From Mycoplasmopsis columbina (lineage in GTDB: Bacteria > Bacillota_I > Bacilli_A > Mycoplasmatales > Metamycoplasmataceae), in the NCBI RefSeq assembly GCF_900660685.1, contig NZ_LR215041.1, positions 186,001 through 250,000 of the forward strand: 64,000 bases of DNA, given 5' to 3'. This document shows positions 1 through 11,231 of this stretch, one piece after another (the stretch's first letter is position 1; every line of letters starts with the position of its first letter). The notes under the pieces were generated by a model. The model saw nothing but the letters and a program-made list of their open reading frames with translations, was not told the DNA's origin and ran no database searches. Made by a program: the position numbers and the translations under genes.

Positions 1-796
1 GATAACAGTTAAAGATTTAGTTTTCAAATATCCTGAAGCCAAAAAAAATGCTATTGATGGAATTAATTTGACAATTCAAAAAGGCCAATATGTTGCTATC
101 TTAGGTCACAATGGTTCTGGAAAAAGTACATTTTCAAAACTTTTGGTTGCACTTTATAAACCACTATCTGGTTCAATAGAAATAGATGGCATCACAATGG
201 AATATTCAACAATTAAACAGATTCGTAAAAAAATTGGAATTATTTTTCAAAATCCTGATAACCAATTTATTGGTGCAAGTGTTGAAGACGACATTGCTTT
301 TGGCTTAGAGAATGCCCAAGTTCCACAAAAAGAGATGAAACCTATTATTGATTCTCTGGCTGAAAAAGTTGGGATGACAGAATATTTGACTAGAGAACCA
401 CAATTACTTTCCGGAGGACAAAAACAGAGAGTTGCGATTGCTTCAGTTCTTGCCTTAGATCCAGAAATTATTATTTTTGATGAAGTTACTTCAATGCTTG
501 ATCCCAAAGGGAAAAGACAAATTTTAGAAACTATTCGTGAAATTCAAACTAAACGTTCAAAAACTTTAATTTCAATTACTCATGACATGGATGAAGCTAT
601 TCAAGCTGATTTGTGTATTGTCTTTGCGCATGGACAAATTATTGCTCAAGGTTCACCGGCAGAAATTTTAAGAAACAAAGAAATTATTGAAGAAGCTAAA
701 ATTGATTCACCATTTATTTATAAACTAAGTGAAAAAATTAAAGGAATTAAACCAACTTATGATGAAAGGGAGTTATTAGACGAATTATGCAGATAA
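1..796 (+). CDS. ecfA1: ECF transporter ATPase EcfA1 (5' end outside window)
   Basis: ATPase subunit of an energy-coupling factor transporter, which powers uptake of vitamins and other micronutrients through interchangeable S components. The reading frame is open from base 2, so the start codon lies upstream. Visible motifs are Walker A (GHNGSGKST), a Q-loop (FQNPDNQF), the signature LSGGQKQR, Walker B ending in DE (IIIFDEVTS) and the switch His (ITHD). FQNPDNQ and the about 265-residue visible length are typical of the CbiO/EcfA family. It ends in TAA and overlaps ecfA2 by 10 nt, so the two are translationally coupled. Which substrate-binding S components it serves cannot be told from this window. 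Confidence 0.93.
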   Translation, partial: ITVKDLVFKYPEAKKNAIDGINLTIQKGQYVAILGHNGSGKSTFSKLLVALYKPLSGSIEIDGITMEYSTIKQIRKKIGIIFQNPDNQFIGASVEDDIAFGLENAQVPQKEMKPIIDSLAEKVGMTEYLTREPQLLSGGQKQRVAIASVLALDPEIIIFDEVTSMLDPKGKRQILETIREIQTKRSKTLISITHDMDEAIQADLCIVFAHGQIIAQGSPAEILRNKEIIEEAKIDSPFIYKLSEKIKGIKPTYDERELLDELCR

Positions 797-1728
797 TTGT
801 AAAAGATTTAGTCCATACTTTTTTGCGTAAAACTCCTGTTGAACATCAGGCATTAAAAAAAGTTAATGTGACAATTAATCAAGGCGAATATGTAGGTATT
901 ATTGGTCAAACCGGTTCAGGAAAAACCACTTTTATAGAACACTTAAATGCCTTATTAATACCGACAGAAGGCGAAATCACTTGAGTTTATGATAAAGAAT
1001 TACAAAAAACTAAAAAACAGTTAAAACAAAATAAAAACACTTCTTCTAGCATTGAGCATGTTGTTTATACATTAAAGAAAACTTGAAGAAAAAAAGTTAA
1101 AAAAGCAAAAGAATTAAGACAAAGAATTGGTGTTGTGTTTCAATTTGCTGAGTATCAGCTTTTTGAAGATACAATTGAAAAAGACATAGCCTTTGGTCCC
1201 CGTTCATTTGGCGTTTCAAAAAGTGAAGCTAAAGAAAGAGCAAAAAAATATTTAAATTTAGTTGGATTAGATGACTCTTTTTTACAAAAATCTCCTTTTG
1301 AACTTTCTGGTGGTCAAAAAAGAAGAGTTGCTTTAGCAGGAATTTTAGCAATGGAACCAGATGTCATTATTGCTGATGAACCCACAGCTGGATTAGATCC
1401 TGTGGGAGTAAAAGAAATTTTAAATATATTCAATGAATTGAATAAAGCTGGCAAAACTGTTATTATAGTAACGCATGATTTAGACAATGTTTTAGAAGTT
1501 AGTCAAAGAGTATTAATCTTTAAAAGTGGCCAAATCGTCAAAGATGGACCAACATATGAAGTGCTAAAAGACACACTATTTTTAAAAGAAAATTACATGG
1601 AACCACCAAAGTTATTAGATTTTGTTCGCAAATTAGAACTTCGTGGTTTTCAAGTACCAAAAGTTACATCAATTGATGAGCTAGCTAGTTTTTTAAACAA
1701 TAGAAAAATGATAAAAGGAGGTAACTAA
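787..1728 (+). CDS. ecfA2: ECF transporter ATPase EcfA2
   Basis: Second ATPase of the ECF module, 313 residues with in-frame TGA (Trp) at 982 and 1084. Walker A GQTGSGKT is at residues 40-47, the Q-loop glutamine is near 119, then come LSGGQKRR and the Walker B segment [12 protein letters not shown]. Walker A and Q-loop are about 30 residues further apart than usual because of a Lys-rich insertion (about residues 70-112). The insertion probably lies at the NBD surface; its role is unknown. The stop overlaps the ecfT start by one base (TAATG). Confidence 0.93.
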
Positions 1729-2678
1729 TGGGATCTCCAATTGGTCGTTACATGGCTATTAACAGCTTTATTCACAAACTAGATTCAAGGTTGAAATTAG
1801 CTTTAAATATTGTAATAATTGTTTTGATATTCTTCTCAAATTACTTTCTAACCACATTAATTATCTTAATTCCTTTAATGATTGCTTATGTTATTGCAAC
1901 AAAAAGAATTTTTAGTTTAGTAAAACTACTTAAAATGCCTATATTTGTTGGAATTATAATTTTTGCTGTAAATATTTATACGATGAAAATTGATAATTTA
2001 AACGGTTTTCAATATTCTGATTCAAGCTTTTTCACTTTAAAAGAGTCGGTACTTCAGACTGTGCAAAATCTTTGAAATTCTAATGATAATACAACCTACA
2101 TTTATGTTTGACATAGATTTAATGATTCTTCTTATGGCATAACTTATCCACAATTAATTAGAACATTAGCTCTAATGTTAAGAATTTATATTATGATCAT
2201 GGCAACTTCATTATTTGTGTCAACAACTAAGCCAATTTTACTTACTAAAGCAATCGAAGACTTTCTTTGACCATTAAAATTACTCTTTATTCCTACACAT
2301 ATTTTAGCTATGATTATTTCAATTGCCCTGCGTTTTATTCCAACATTATTAGAAGAAGCGCAAAGAATTGTTAAAGCACAAGCTAGCCGGGGAATTGATG
2401 TAAAAAATGGAAAAATAACAGAAAAAGCTAAATCAATAACTACTTTGATTATTCCTCTTTTCGTTACTTCATTTGCCAAAGCTGAAGATTTAGCTAATGC
2501 AATGGAAACAAGAGGATATGATCCGTATGCTAAGAGAACAAGATATCGTCGTTTAGTTTGAACTTGAAGAGATTTTTTAACTCTATTTATTATTCTAGGA
2601 ATTATGGCATTTGTAATTGTTAGTTTACATATAAACTTTTTACCAAGTTGATACAAACTAACTTATTCTGCTTTTTAA
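1728..2678 (+). CDS. ecfT: ECF transporter transmembrane subunit EcfT
   Basis: Membrane scaffold (T component) that couples EcfA1/EcfA2 to S components. The 316-residue protein is continuous when the in-frame TGA codons between 2073 and 2651 are read as Trp. Several hydrophobic segments are visible (about residues 25-45 and 50-85, and one at the C-terminus). The two coupling motifs of the family are present: ASRGID and, about 40 residues later, METRGYD; these short Ala/Arg/Gly motifs dock onto the two ATPases. It is longer than many EcfT proteins because of a hydrophilic loop around residues 90-130. It is the last gene of the module. Confidence 0.9.
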
Positions 2679-2699
2679 AAAAATAAAAAAATAACTTTT

Positions 2700-2712
2700 T
2701 GTGTTAAAATAC
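2700..2712 (+). promoter_or_regulatory. Promoter of the 37-residue basic protein gene
   Basis: An extended -10 (TGTG followed by TTAAAAT, -10 core 2705-2710) lies just after the ecfT stop and about 63 nt upstream of the ATG at 2773. No clear -35 is visible, which is common in mollicutes. Confidence 0.5.
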
Positions 2713-2772
2713 ATGTACTTAATTTTGAAACAATTTATAAATTTAATTTAAATATAGTAGAAAAAGGAAATT

Positions 2773-2886
2773 ATGAGAAAAATTACAAGAAGAAAAAATA
2801 AAGAACGTGCTGCTAAAAGAGTTCACAAATTACAATTAGAACAAGCTCGTGCTGAAAGAAGAGCACAAAGAGCTACAGCTGCTTAA
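2773..2886 (+). CDS. Small highly basic protein, 37 aa, unknown function
   Basis: A 37-residue protein starting MRKITRRKNKERAAKR and ending RRAQRATAA. About 40 percent of residues are Arg/Lys, with an alternating Ala/Glu/Arg pattern that predicts one long helix. It has a good ribosome binding site (AAAAAGGAAA), its own -10 upstream and a strong terminator 15 nt downstream, so it looks like a real monocistronic gene. It does not match bL34, bL36, bL32, bTHX or bS21 as I know them. A ribosome- or RNA-associated role is a guess from composition only. Confidence 0.65.
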   Translation: MRKITRRKNKERAAKRVHKLQLEQARAERRAQRATAA

Positions 2887-2900
2887 AAAATAATAATAAA

Positions 2901-2930
2901 AAAAGCGTTGTTAAACGCTTTTTTCTTTTT
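2901..2930. terminator. Rho-independent terminator, probably shared
   Basis: AAAAGCGTT and AACGCTTTT form a 9-bp stem with a GTTA loop, followed by a T-run. It sits between converging genes. The A-run on the other side means it could also act on the minus-strand gltX transcript. Confidence 0.85.
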
Positions 2931-2932
2931 AA

Positions 2933-3321
2933 TTAAACATGTTCAATTGATACAACAAATTCGCCCATTAAATCTTCATTAGCAGAAAACAATTTATATT
3001 TGAAAGTCTTGATTTGATCTTGAATATCAATTCCCAATAGTTCTGTAATTAAGCTAAATTCTTGACCATTAACTTGAATATATGAATTGCTGTAACGTTC
3101 ATCTTTTTTAATAATTAAAGTAGTTGGCCCCGCAAAAATATTAACTTGTTTTTCATTAATTTCAACACGATTGGCTTGATTAGTTTTAGGTTCTTTAAAG
3201 TGATAAGTATGGTAATTTAGATCATTCTCATCATCATAGAAAATTTCATATTCGGCATCGGTTTCAAATTCAACATTGATAGGTTCATCATTTTGAATGG
3301 CTTGTGATTTAAATTTTATTT

Positions 3322-3325
<4 letters not shown>
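2933..3325 (-). CDS. Conserved small protein, DUF1934/YwiB-like
   Basis: A 130-residue acidic protein with no signal peptide and no membrane segment. It has alternating hydrophobic residues expected of a beta-barrel and a conserved-looking [16 protein letters not shown] strand pair near the C-terminus. Overall size and pattern resemble the YwiB/DUF1934 (calycin-like) family of Firmicutes, whose function is not established. Its ATG overlaps the gltX stop by 4 nt (ATGA-type junction on the minus strand), so it is co-translated with gltX. The family assignment is tentative. Confidence 0.6.
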
Positions 3326-4707
<1,382 letters not shown>

Positions 4708-4793
4708 TGTAAACCTCAATCTATTAAACTAAATATAAGTACTAATATTTTAATACTAAATTATAAATATAATACTTAGTTATATTAAAAAGT

Positions 4794-4827
4794 TTGACTA
4801 CTAATATGTTAAAATTTAGAGTATAAA
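4794..4827 (+). promoter_or_regulatory. gyrA promoter region
   Basis: A TTGACT hexamer at 4794-4799 and two candidate -10 elements, TAAAAT (4810-4815, preceded by TATG) and TATAAA (4822-4827). Neither spacing to TTGACT is ideal (10 and 22 nt), so the extended -10 at 4810 is the better guess. The region is the divergent gap between gltX and gyrA. Confidence 0.4.
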
Positions 4828-4854
4828 TTTACTCTTAAAAAAGAAGGAGTCAAA

Positions 4855-7578
4855 ATGCAATATCTTAGTGATTTAGATGATAAAGAAAAAGAACAAATGG
4901 AAAATCAAAATTCTAATGTTGAAACAGAAACAGAGGACGAATACGCACCAGATGAAGAACTTTTTAGAGCTTTTAAACCAGCACAAACAAAAGTTGAAGA
5001 AGATGATGAAGAAGATGAAAATATTCCTCAAAATAAACCTGAATATGTTGTTCAATCACAAATTTTAAATGAACCAACAAAGGGAATTGATATTCGTGCT
5101 ATTCAAAAAGAAATGAAAACTTCTTTTCTTGAATACTCAATGAGTGTTATTGTTTCACGTGCTTTGCCAGATGCAAGAGACGGATTAAAACCAGTACATA
5201 GAAGAATTCTTTATGATATGAGTGAATTAAATATTACTCATAATTCACAACATAGAAAAAGCGCAAGAATCGTTGGAGATGTTTTAGGAAAATATCATCC
5301 ACATGGTGATTCTTCTGTTTATGAAGCTATGGTTAGAATGGCGCAAGATTTTTCTATGCGTTATCCACTTGTTGATGGACATGGAAACTTTGGTTCTATC
5401 GATGGCGATGAACCTGCTGCGATGCGTTATACTGAAGCAAGAATGTCAAAGTTAGCGGGAGAAATGCTAGAAGGTATCAAAAAAGATACAGTTGATTTTG
5501 TTGATAATTATGATGCTAGTGAAGTTGAACCTTCAGTTTTACCAGCACGTTTTCCAAATTTACTTGTTTCAGGTGGTTCAGGAATTGCTGTTGGTATGGC
5601 AACATCTATTCCACCTCACAATTTAGGAGAAACAATTGATGCAACAATTGCTCTAGCAAGAAATCCAGAAATAAGTATTGAAGATTTAATGAAATATTTA
5701 CCAGGGCCTGATTTTCCAACTGGTGCAACAATTTTAGGTACTACTGGTATTAAAAGCGCTTATGAAACAGGAAAAGGCTCAATTACAGTTAGATCTGTTG
5801 CAAGAGTTGAAGAATTCGCAAATGGTAAAAGTAAAATTATTGTTACCGAGATTCCTTATGAAGTTAAAAAGACAGCAATTGTTGAAAAAATCGCCGAATT
5901 AGTAAAAAACAAAGTCATTGAAGGTATTGCCGATTTAAGAGATGAATCATCAAGAGAAGGTATAAGAATTGTAATTGATGTTAAGAAAAATCACAATCCA
6001 CATGTACTTTTAAACAAACTTTATCGTCAAACTAATTTACAAACAAATTACAATGCTAATTTAGTTGCTTTAGTTAATGGTGAACCAAAATTATTAAATC
6101 TAAAACAAGCCTTAGAAGTTTACTTAAATCACTATGAAACAGTAGAAACAAGAAGATTGCAATTTGATTTGAATAAAGCTTTAGAAAGATTACACATCCT
6201 TGAGGGGTTAAAAATAGCAGTTGAAAATATTGATGAAGTAATTGCTATTATTAAAAAATCCAAAACTGATGCTGAAGCTCAAAGCAATCTTTCAAAAAGA
6301 TTTGCCCTAAGTGAAAAACAAACAAAAGCAATTGTTGACATGCGTCTAGGGCGTTTGACCGGTTTAGCAATTGAAAACATGAATGCTGAAATTGCCGAAT
6401 TAAACATTGAAATAGCACAAATTCAAAAATTATTAAGTGATAGAAGTGAATTATTAGAGTTAATTATTCAACAACTTCTACAAACTAAAGAAAAATACTC
6501 AGATAAGAGAAGAAGTATTATTAACATGAGTGCACAAGGCACTATAAGTGACGAAGATTTAATTCCACGAAAAGATATTGTTATTACAACATCAACAAAA
6601 GGCTTTGTAAAAAGAATGGATCTTGAAGAATATAAAACTCAAAAAAGAGGTGGTGTAGGTTCAAGTACCATGAAAACTTATGAAGATGATGATATTGCAT
6701 CAATAGTTAATACTAATACTCATATTGACTTATTGTTATTTTCAAATTTAGCAAAAGTTTATAGAATAAGAGCCCATGAGATTCCTGATTTATCTCGTCA
6801 ATCTAAAGGCGTGGCTTTTGTAAATATTGTTCCATCTTTAAATGTTAAAGATGGTGAAAAAATTATTTCAATTTTACCTGTAGATAAGTATGAAGAGGAA
6901 AAATACTTATTTACCGCAACAAAAAATGGAATTATTAAAAAAACTAGACTTTCAGAATATGAAAGAATTAATGCTAATGGTAAATTAGCATTTAATCTTC
7001 ATGAAGGTGATGAATTAATTAGAGCTTCTATTTTAAGTGATAATGAACTAGTTCTTCTAGCTAATAATGAAGAAAGAGTTATAAAATTTGAATCATCAGA
7101 TTTTAGACCAATTAGCAGAACAGCAACGGGGGTTAAGGGAATAAGTCTTGACAATAAACAGAGTGTTGTATCAGCTTCTTCATCAGCAGAAGGTGAATTT
7201 ATCTTAACAGTTGGTTCTCAGGGTTATGGTAAAGTCACACATGAATCACTTTTTAGATTAGTTAAACGTGGTGGGAAAGGTGTTAAAGGAATTAATTCTA
7301 ACTTAGCAGGTAATCTTGTTTTTGCAAGATTTGTAAATTTACAAGATGAATTATTAATTATTACAAACAGCGGTTTAACTATTAGATCAAGTATTTTAGA
7401 CTTAAGTGTCTCAGGAAGAAGTGCTAAAGGTGTTAAATTAATTGACTTGAAAAAAAATGATTATATACAAGCTATAGAAATAATTAAAATTGATGAAAAT
7501 ACTGACCCTGAAGCATATGCACAAGCACAACAACGTTTTAACGAAATAAAAGAAAAATTGAGTCTTGAAAGTGAATAA
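4855..7578 (+). CDS. gyrA: DNA gyrase subunit A with acidic N-terminal extension
   Basis: Type IIA topoisomerase breakage-reunion subunit that, with GyrB, introduces negative supercoils. It is 907 residues. The winged-helix/tower core begins near residue 80, with the active-site tyrosine Y192 in AAMRYTEAR. The QRDR carries S153 and E157 (equivalent to E. coli 83/87, the unmutated state). The C-terminal beta-pinwheel repeats contain the GyrA box as QKRGGVG. GyrA rather than ParC is supported by [13 protein letters not shown] and by the box. About 70 extra acidic residues precede the core. The start is well supported by AAGAAGGAG upstream, so the extension looks genuine. No gyrB or parCE lies nearby. 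Confidence 0.93.
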   Translation: MQYLSDLDDKEKEQMENQNSNVETETEDEYAPDEELFRAFKPAQTKVEEDDEEDENIPQNKPEYVVQSQILNEPTKGIDIRAIQKEMKTSFLEYSMSVIVSRALPDARDGLKPVHRRILYDMSELNITHNSQHRKSARIVGDVLGKYHPHGDSSVYEAMVRMAQDFSMRYPLVDGHGNFGSIDGDEPAAMRYTEARMSKLAGEMLEGIKKDTVDFVDNYDASEVEPSVLPARFPNLLVSGGSGIAVGMATSIPPHNLGETIDATIALARNPEISIEDLMKYLPGPDFPTGATILGTTGIKSAYETGKGSITVRSVARVEEFANGKSKIIVTEIPYEVKKTAIVEKIAELVKNKVIEGIADLRDESSREGIRIVIDVKKNHNPHVLLNKLYRQTNLQTNYNANLVALVNGEPKLLNLKQALEVYLNHYETVETRRLQFDLNKALERLHILEGLKIAVENIDEVIAIIKKSKTDAEAQSNLSKRFALSEKQTKAIVDMRLGRLTGLAIENMNAEIAELNIEIAQIQKLLSDRSELLELIIQQLLQTKEKYSDKRRSIINMSAQGTISDEDLIPRKDIVITTSTKGFVKRMDLEEYKTQKRGGVGSSTMKTYEDDDIASIVNTNTHIDLLLFSNLAKVYRIRAHEIPDLSRQSKGVAFVNIVPSLNVKDGEKIISILPVDKYEEEKYLFTATKNGIIKKTRLSEYERINANGKLAFNLHEGDELIRASILSDNELVLLANNEERVIKFESSDFRPISRTATGVKGISLDNKQSVVSASSSAEGEFILTVGSQGYGKVTHESLFRLVKRGGKGVKGINSNLAGNLVFARFVNLQDELLIITNSGLTIRSSILDLSVSGRSAKGVKLIDLKKNDYIQAIEIIKIDENTDPEAYAQAQQRFNEIKEKLSLESE

Positions 7579-7580
7579 AA

Positions 7581-9089
7581 ATGACAAAAATTAAACTATT
7601 TCAAATTGATAATTTTTTCGTTTTTAAAAAAATTAAGAGCAAAAAAGATTTAAACTTCTCTTTAAATATTTTTGCTCAAGCATTAATGAAATATTTTAAC
7701 TTTGAAAAAAATCAAAATCTTCTTATTTCATATCAAGGCAACATAATTCAGCAAAATTTATTCAATAATTTTGTTGAATTTTTTACAAATTTTTCAAACG
7801 TCTACATATTTAACAAAAATGTTTCAATTCCTTTAAATTTAGATGAATATGTTTTAAATAACATGAATTTTGATTATTTAATTAAGGGCTCATGACACCG
7901 CAATACACAAAGTTTAAAAATCAAAATTTATTCTTTTAAACATCAAATAGATTTTTCCAATTTAAACAAAGTTTTAAACTACTATAACAAAGCTTCATAC
8001 ATATTAAACAAGACAAATAGGGAAAATTTAAAATTTTTAAACTTAAACAACATAATTAAAGATTATGCAAAAAATGGCAGTGGTTCAACATCTTTTGAAA
8101 ATTTAAAAGAAAGATATAAAGCAATAACTTTTTTAAGTTTAGAAAATTATGTTTTAAAAAACATTGTTAAAGAAATTTTTAAATATTATAAAAATAATTA
8201 TCATTTTACTTTGTATACCTTTAAAACTTTTGTTTATAAAAAAATATTCAATTTTTTAAGTAAGAAAAATCAACATAGACATCATAAAATAAGTTTCAAA
8301 TTAGATTCAAATGATCATCTTAATGTATGATTTGAAATAAACAAAAAATTTATCAAATTCAGTTCAACTGATTTAGTTTTACTTTATCTTAATTTCTTTT
8401 TTGAAGAAGTAAAAAGAAATGGAATAAGTTTTGACAGTAAATTTGTTTTAATTTCACACGAATCAGACTATAAATTAGTTGAATTATTAAAAATGTATAA
8501 AATAAAATATTTTTATTATTCAACACAAAATCTAGATAAATTAAAAGATCCTAATTGTTGATTTGCTTTTGTAAACAACAAATTTTTAGCAAATCCATCT
8601 TATGCAAAGACTTTTGATAATTTTCACTTCATTTTGTGCTTAATGTGAATGATGAACACATATAGTAACAGAAATAATCTATTAAATTTCAAATTAAAAC
8701 AATTAGAAGAATTATTTGGAGTTTCCGAACACAAAATTACTTATCAAAAGATTAATCAAAACTTACTTCCTTTTTTGATAAAAAGTGCAAAATTAATGAT
8801 TAATAAAAAATCAAAACTTAATATTTTTGACAAAATTAATATTTTTGATGCTTTTGAAGAAGACAATTTAATATTGTTTAAATTTTTAAGTGATAGTAAA
8901 AATTCTCTTACTTTGTCTTATAACTATATGACAAACAAATTAAAAATTGATTCACAAATATGCGAACAGTATGACTATGAATCAAAAAATACTTTTCTAA
9001 ACAAAATCAAAATAAAAATTTTTACTTTTATACTTATAAAAAAGGCGAAAAAGTTAGAAAAAATTGCAAAAAAAGAAATTAAAAAATAA
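7581..9089 (+). CDS. Degenerate phosphohexomutase-like protein (predicted non-catalytic)
   Basis: A 502-residue protein starting 2 nt after gyrA; four in-frame TGA codons read as Trp. Reading along it, the order of segments matches phosphoglucomutase/phosphomannomutase. There is an N-terminal domain with the strand LLISYQGN where the family has its GRDTR strand. DYLIKGSWHRN falls where the catalytic ITASHNP loop should be. KLDSNDHLNVW (D242, D245) stands in place of the Mg-binding DPDADR loop. Later segments resemble the sugar-binding and C-terminal domains. The catalytic-serine context, metal loop and phosphate-binding residues are not conserved, so it is probably a pseudoenzyme. Recognition is by eye and at fold level only. 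Confidence 0.5.
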
Positions 9090-9113
9090 GTTTTTCTATT
9101 TTTATATTAAATA

Positions 9114-9272
9114 TATAATATGTATTGCATATTACAGCAGACATTCATAAATGAAAAAAATGTAATTTCCTTTGATTTGAAAGTAGGCTTGCTGCTAAAA
9201 CCGAAATCATTAAAATTATATTTCTCATTTAGAGAATGCCCCTTTTTATGTTTTATGCAGAAAGAGGAAATC
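9114..9272 (+). promoter_or_regulatory. rpsD promoter and structured 5' leader
   Basis: A perfect TATAAT (9114-9119) is followed by an untranslated leader of about 145 nt before the rpsD ATG. The leader can form short helices: TTCAT/ATGAA around 9143-9152, AGCAG (about 9136) with CTGCT (about 9192), and TCTC/GAGA around 9223-9235. A leader of this length is unusual here and fits autogenous control by S4, which is known for rpsD mRNA in Bacillus. No homologous structure could be confirmed. Confidence 0.45.
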
Positions 9273-9875
9273 ATGAGATACAACGGTCCAGTGTTTAAAA
9301 AAGCACGTCGTTACGGTTTTTCAATTTTAGAAACTGGTAAAGAATTTGCTAAAGGTAAACAAAGAAGATATGCACCAGGTCAACACGGAAACAAACGTGT
9401 TAAACTATCTGATTATGGTCTTCACCTTTATGAAAAACAAAAAGTTAAATTTGTTTATGGCATTAGCGAAAAACAAATGAAAAAATACTATGCACGTGCA
9501 ATTAAAATTAAAGGTATTGCTGGTACAAACTTATTACAATTATTAGAAAGTCGTTTAGACAATTTAGTTTATCGTGCTGGTTTAGCTTCAACACGTCGTC
9601 AAGCAAGACAATTAGTTGCTCACGGTCATTTTGAAGTAAATGGTAAAAAAGCAGATATTCCTTCAATGCACATTGATTTAGGAAGTGAAATTACTTTAAA
9701 AGTTAAATCACAAAAAAATTCAGAAGTTACTAAAGCATTGGAATCAAGAACTACAGCTGCTTGATTGACTTTAAACAAAGAAAAATTCAGCTTCAAATTT
9801 GATAGATTACCTGAAAGAAACGAACTTCACGCTGAAATTAAAGAAAACTACATCATCGAGTTCTACTCAAAATAG
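9273..9875 (+). CDS. rpsD: 30S ribosomal protein S4
   Basis: Primary 16S rRNA-binding protein that nucleates 30S assembly, 200 residues as usual. It begins [15 protein letters not shown] and has the S4 domain signature around residues 90-150 ([15 protein letters not shown], then [10 protein letters not shown]). An in-frame TGA at 9762 is Trp. The start at 9273 is chosen from the AAAGAGGAAA site and from family alignment; an in-frame ATG at 9120 directly abuts the -10 box and cannot be on the main transcript. rpmE follows 22 nt later. Confidence 0.96.
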
Positions 9876-9897
9876 TAGTATTAATTAGGAGAATAAT

Positions 9898-10125
9898 ATG
9901 AAAAAAGATCTTCACCCAGAATATCACATAGTTGAAGTTGCTTGCCAAACATGTGGTAAAAAATTTTCATTTAAATCAACTAAAAAACAATTTTCAGTAG
10001 ATGTTTGTTCAGGATGTCACGTTGTTTATACAGGTGACAAAACAAAAACTAAAGCAACAGGAATGATTGACAAATTCAACCAACGTTTTGCTAAATCACA
10101 ACAAAAACAAAAAGAAGCTAAATAA
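9898..10125 (+). CDS. rpmE: 50S ribosomal protein L31 (zinc-binding type)
   Basis: A 75-residue bL31 starting MKKDLHPEYHIVEVACQTCG. It has the two Cys pairs, CQTC and CSGC, of the zinc-retaining C+ form. The ribosome binding site TAGGAGA lies just upstream. It sits at the subunit interface in the 50S central protuberance. It is probably co-transcribed with rpsD and ends at the terminator that follows directly. Confidence 0.95.
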   Translation: MKKDLHPEYHIVEVACQTCGKKFSFKSTKKQFSVDVCSGCHVVYTGDKTKTKATGMIDKFNQRFAKSQQKQKEAK

Positions 10126-10131
10126 TTTTTT

Positions 10132-10166
10132 AAAAAAGCAAATTTCAAGTTTGCTTTTTTAATTAT
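10132..10166 (+). terminator. Terminator after rpmE
   Basis: AAAAAAGCAAA and TTTGCTTTTTT form an 11-bp stem with a 7-nt loop, ending in a T-run. Confidence 0.85.
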
Positions 10167-10211
10167 TTGACTTAAATATAGGTAATTTATTTTAAAAAAT
10201 CAAAGCTTTTA

Positions 10212-10217
10212 TATAAT
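10212..10217 (+). promoter_or_regulatory. nusB -10 element
   Basis: TATAAT 30 nt upstream of the nusB ATG, after the rpmE terminator. No clear -35. Confidence 0.5.
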
Positions 10218-10246
10218 TTTATTTATTAACTAAAACAAGGAAAAAA

Positions 10247-10693
10247 ATGTCACAAACTATAAAAACTAAATCAAGAAGAACACTAAGAATAGAAATTATT
10301 AATGCTCTATATTCAGCTGAAGTAATGAATGAAAAATTCCAAGTGAATCAATTTTTCGAAGCGGATTGAAATTTATCAAATGAACAATTTGAAGCATTAG
10401 AAAAAATTTCAAAAAACTATGATTATTACAAAAAATTAATTGAGAAATTTATTGCTCATGGATGAACTTGAGAAAGACTTTCACCGTTACATAGAGCTAT
10501 TTTTCTCAATGCAACTAATGAATTTTTTGCAAAATTGTTACCAAAAATAGTAATAAATGAAGCTATTGAAATTTGCAAATTATTTTTTGATGACTCTTCT
10601 TACAAAATGGTTAATGGAATTTTACAAAACATTTATAGTCACTTAGTTGTTACTGAAATGCTTTCTAGACAAGTAGAAAAACATGAGAAATAA
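10247..10693 (+). CDS. nusB: Transcription antitermination factor NusB
   Basis: A 148-residue protein with three in-frame TGA (Trp). NusB features are visible: an N-terminal SRRTLRIEIINALYSAE helix (the RNA-binding Arg-rich start), WERLSPLHRAIFLNATNE in the middle, and the diagnostic IVINEAIEICKLFF followed by YKMVNGILQNI. NusB with NusE/S10 binds boxA in the rRNA leader and prevents premature termination. It has a ribosome binding site AAGGAAAAA and its own promoter. The downstream gene overlaps its end by 11 nt. Confidence 0.88.
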
Positions 10694-11189
10694 AAAAATC
10701 ACAGTCAATTTAATTAAGAAAAGCAAAGTCAATTTAAAAGACCAAAAGTTCTTAAAAAACTATAAAAAAGTGTGAAAAATTAAAAAAATGTTTTTTAATT
10801 TAGAAAAAATAATCCTGATTCTTAAATGAGAATTTGACGCTGTAAAATTAAATGAGTTAAATTATAAAATTGCACAAAACATAAAATTTTCACAGGAAGA
10901 ATTTCGACAATTAATTCTTGATGTTTTTATCGATAAATCTGAAAAAGAATTTATTAACCATTTTCTTTATTTTTACTTATTTGCAATACAAAAATATTTT
11001 TTTAGAAAAAAGAAAAAAATAGAATTTCTTATTGAAAATGTTTATGAAACAAAGAACTTATATCAATTAGATGCTGAAAAAAGAAGTTACTATTATAAAT
11101 TTTTAAAAAGTTTTGAAAATTATGATAATTATAATTCTCGTCTTAGAAAACTTTTTACTAAATTACCTTTTTTACTAACTAAAGCATAA
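10683..11189 (+). CDS. Hypothetical basic protein co-translated with NusB
   Basis: A 168-residue protein starting MRNKKITVNLIKKSK, rich in Lys, Phe and Tyr, with two in-frame TGA read as Trp. There is no signal peptide and no convincing membrane helix; the pattern suggests an all-helical soluble protein. I do not recognise the family. The ATG lies inside nusB (11-nt overlap), so translation is coupled to it and a link to transcription or RNA handling is possible but unproven. Confidence 0.6.
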
Positions 11190-11231
11190 AAAAACAAGAC
11201 TTGCTTATTTAATAGAGACGTCTTGTTTTTT
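11189..11231. terminator. Bidirectional terminator between converging units
   Basis: AAAACAAGAC (ending 11200) pairs with GTCTTGTTTT (from 11220), with a 19-nt loop and A/T-runs on both flanks. It can serve the nusB unit on the plus strand and the ABC exporter unit on the minus strand. Confidence 0.8.

Noticed and set aside
1728-2678. Frameshifted or fragmented genes (ecfT, pepF, potD, helicase and others)
   Set aside because: Apparent breaks fall on TGA codons in one continuous frame. With UGA = Trp the genes are intact and of normal length.
4855-7578. Assignment as ParC (topoisomerase IV A subunit)
   Set aside because: The QRDR context ([13 protein letters not shown]) and the QKRGGVG box in the C-terminal repeats fit GyrA; ParC of Gram-positive type has a different segment there and lacks the box.
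9120-9272. A 51-residue N-terminal extension of rpsD from ATG 9120
   Set aside because: That ATG directly touches the TATAAT, and the added residues are not part of S4. The ATG at 9273 has a ribosome binding site and the normal S4 start.
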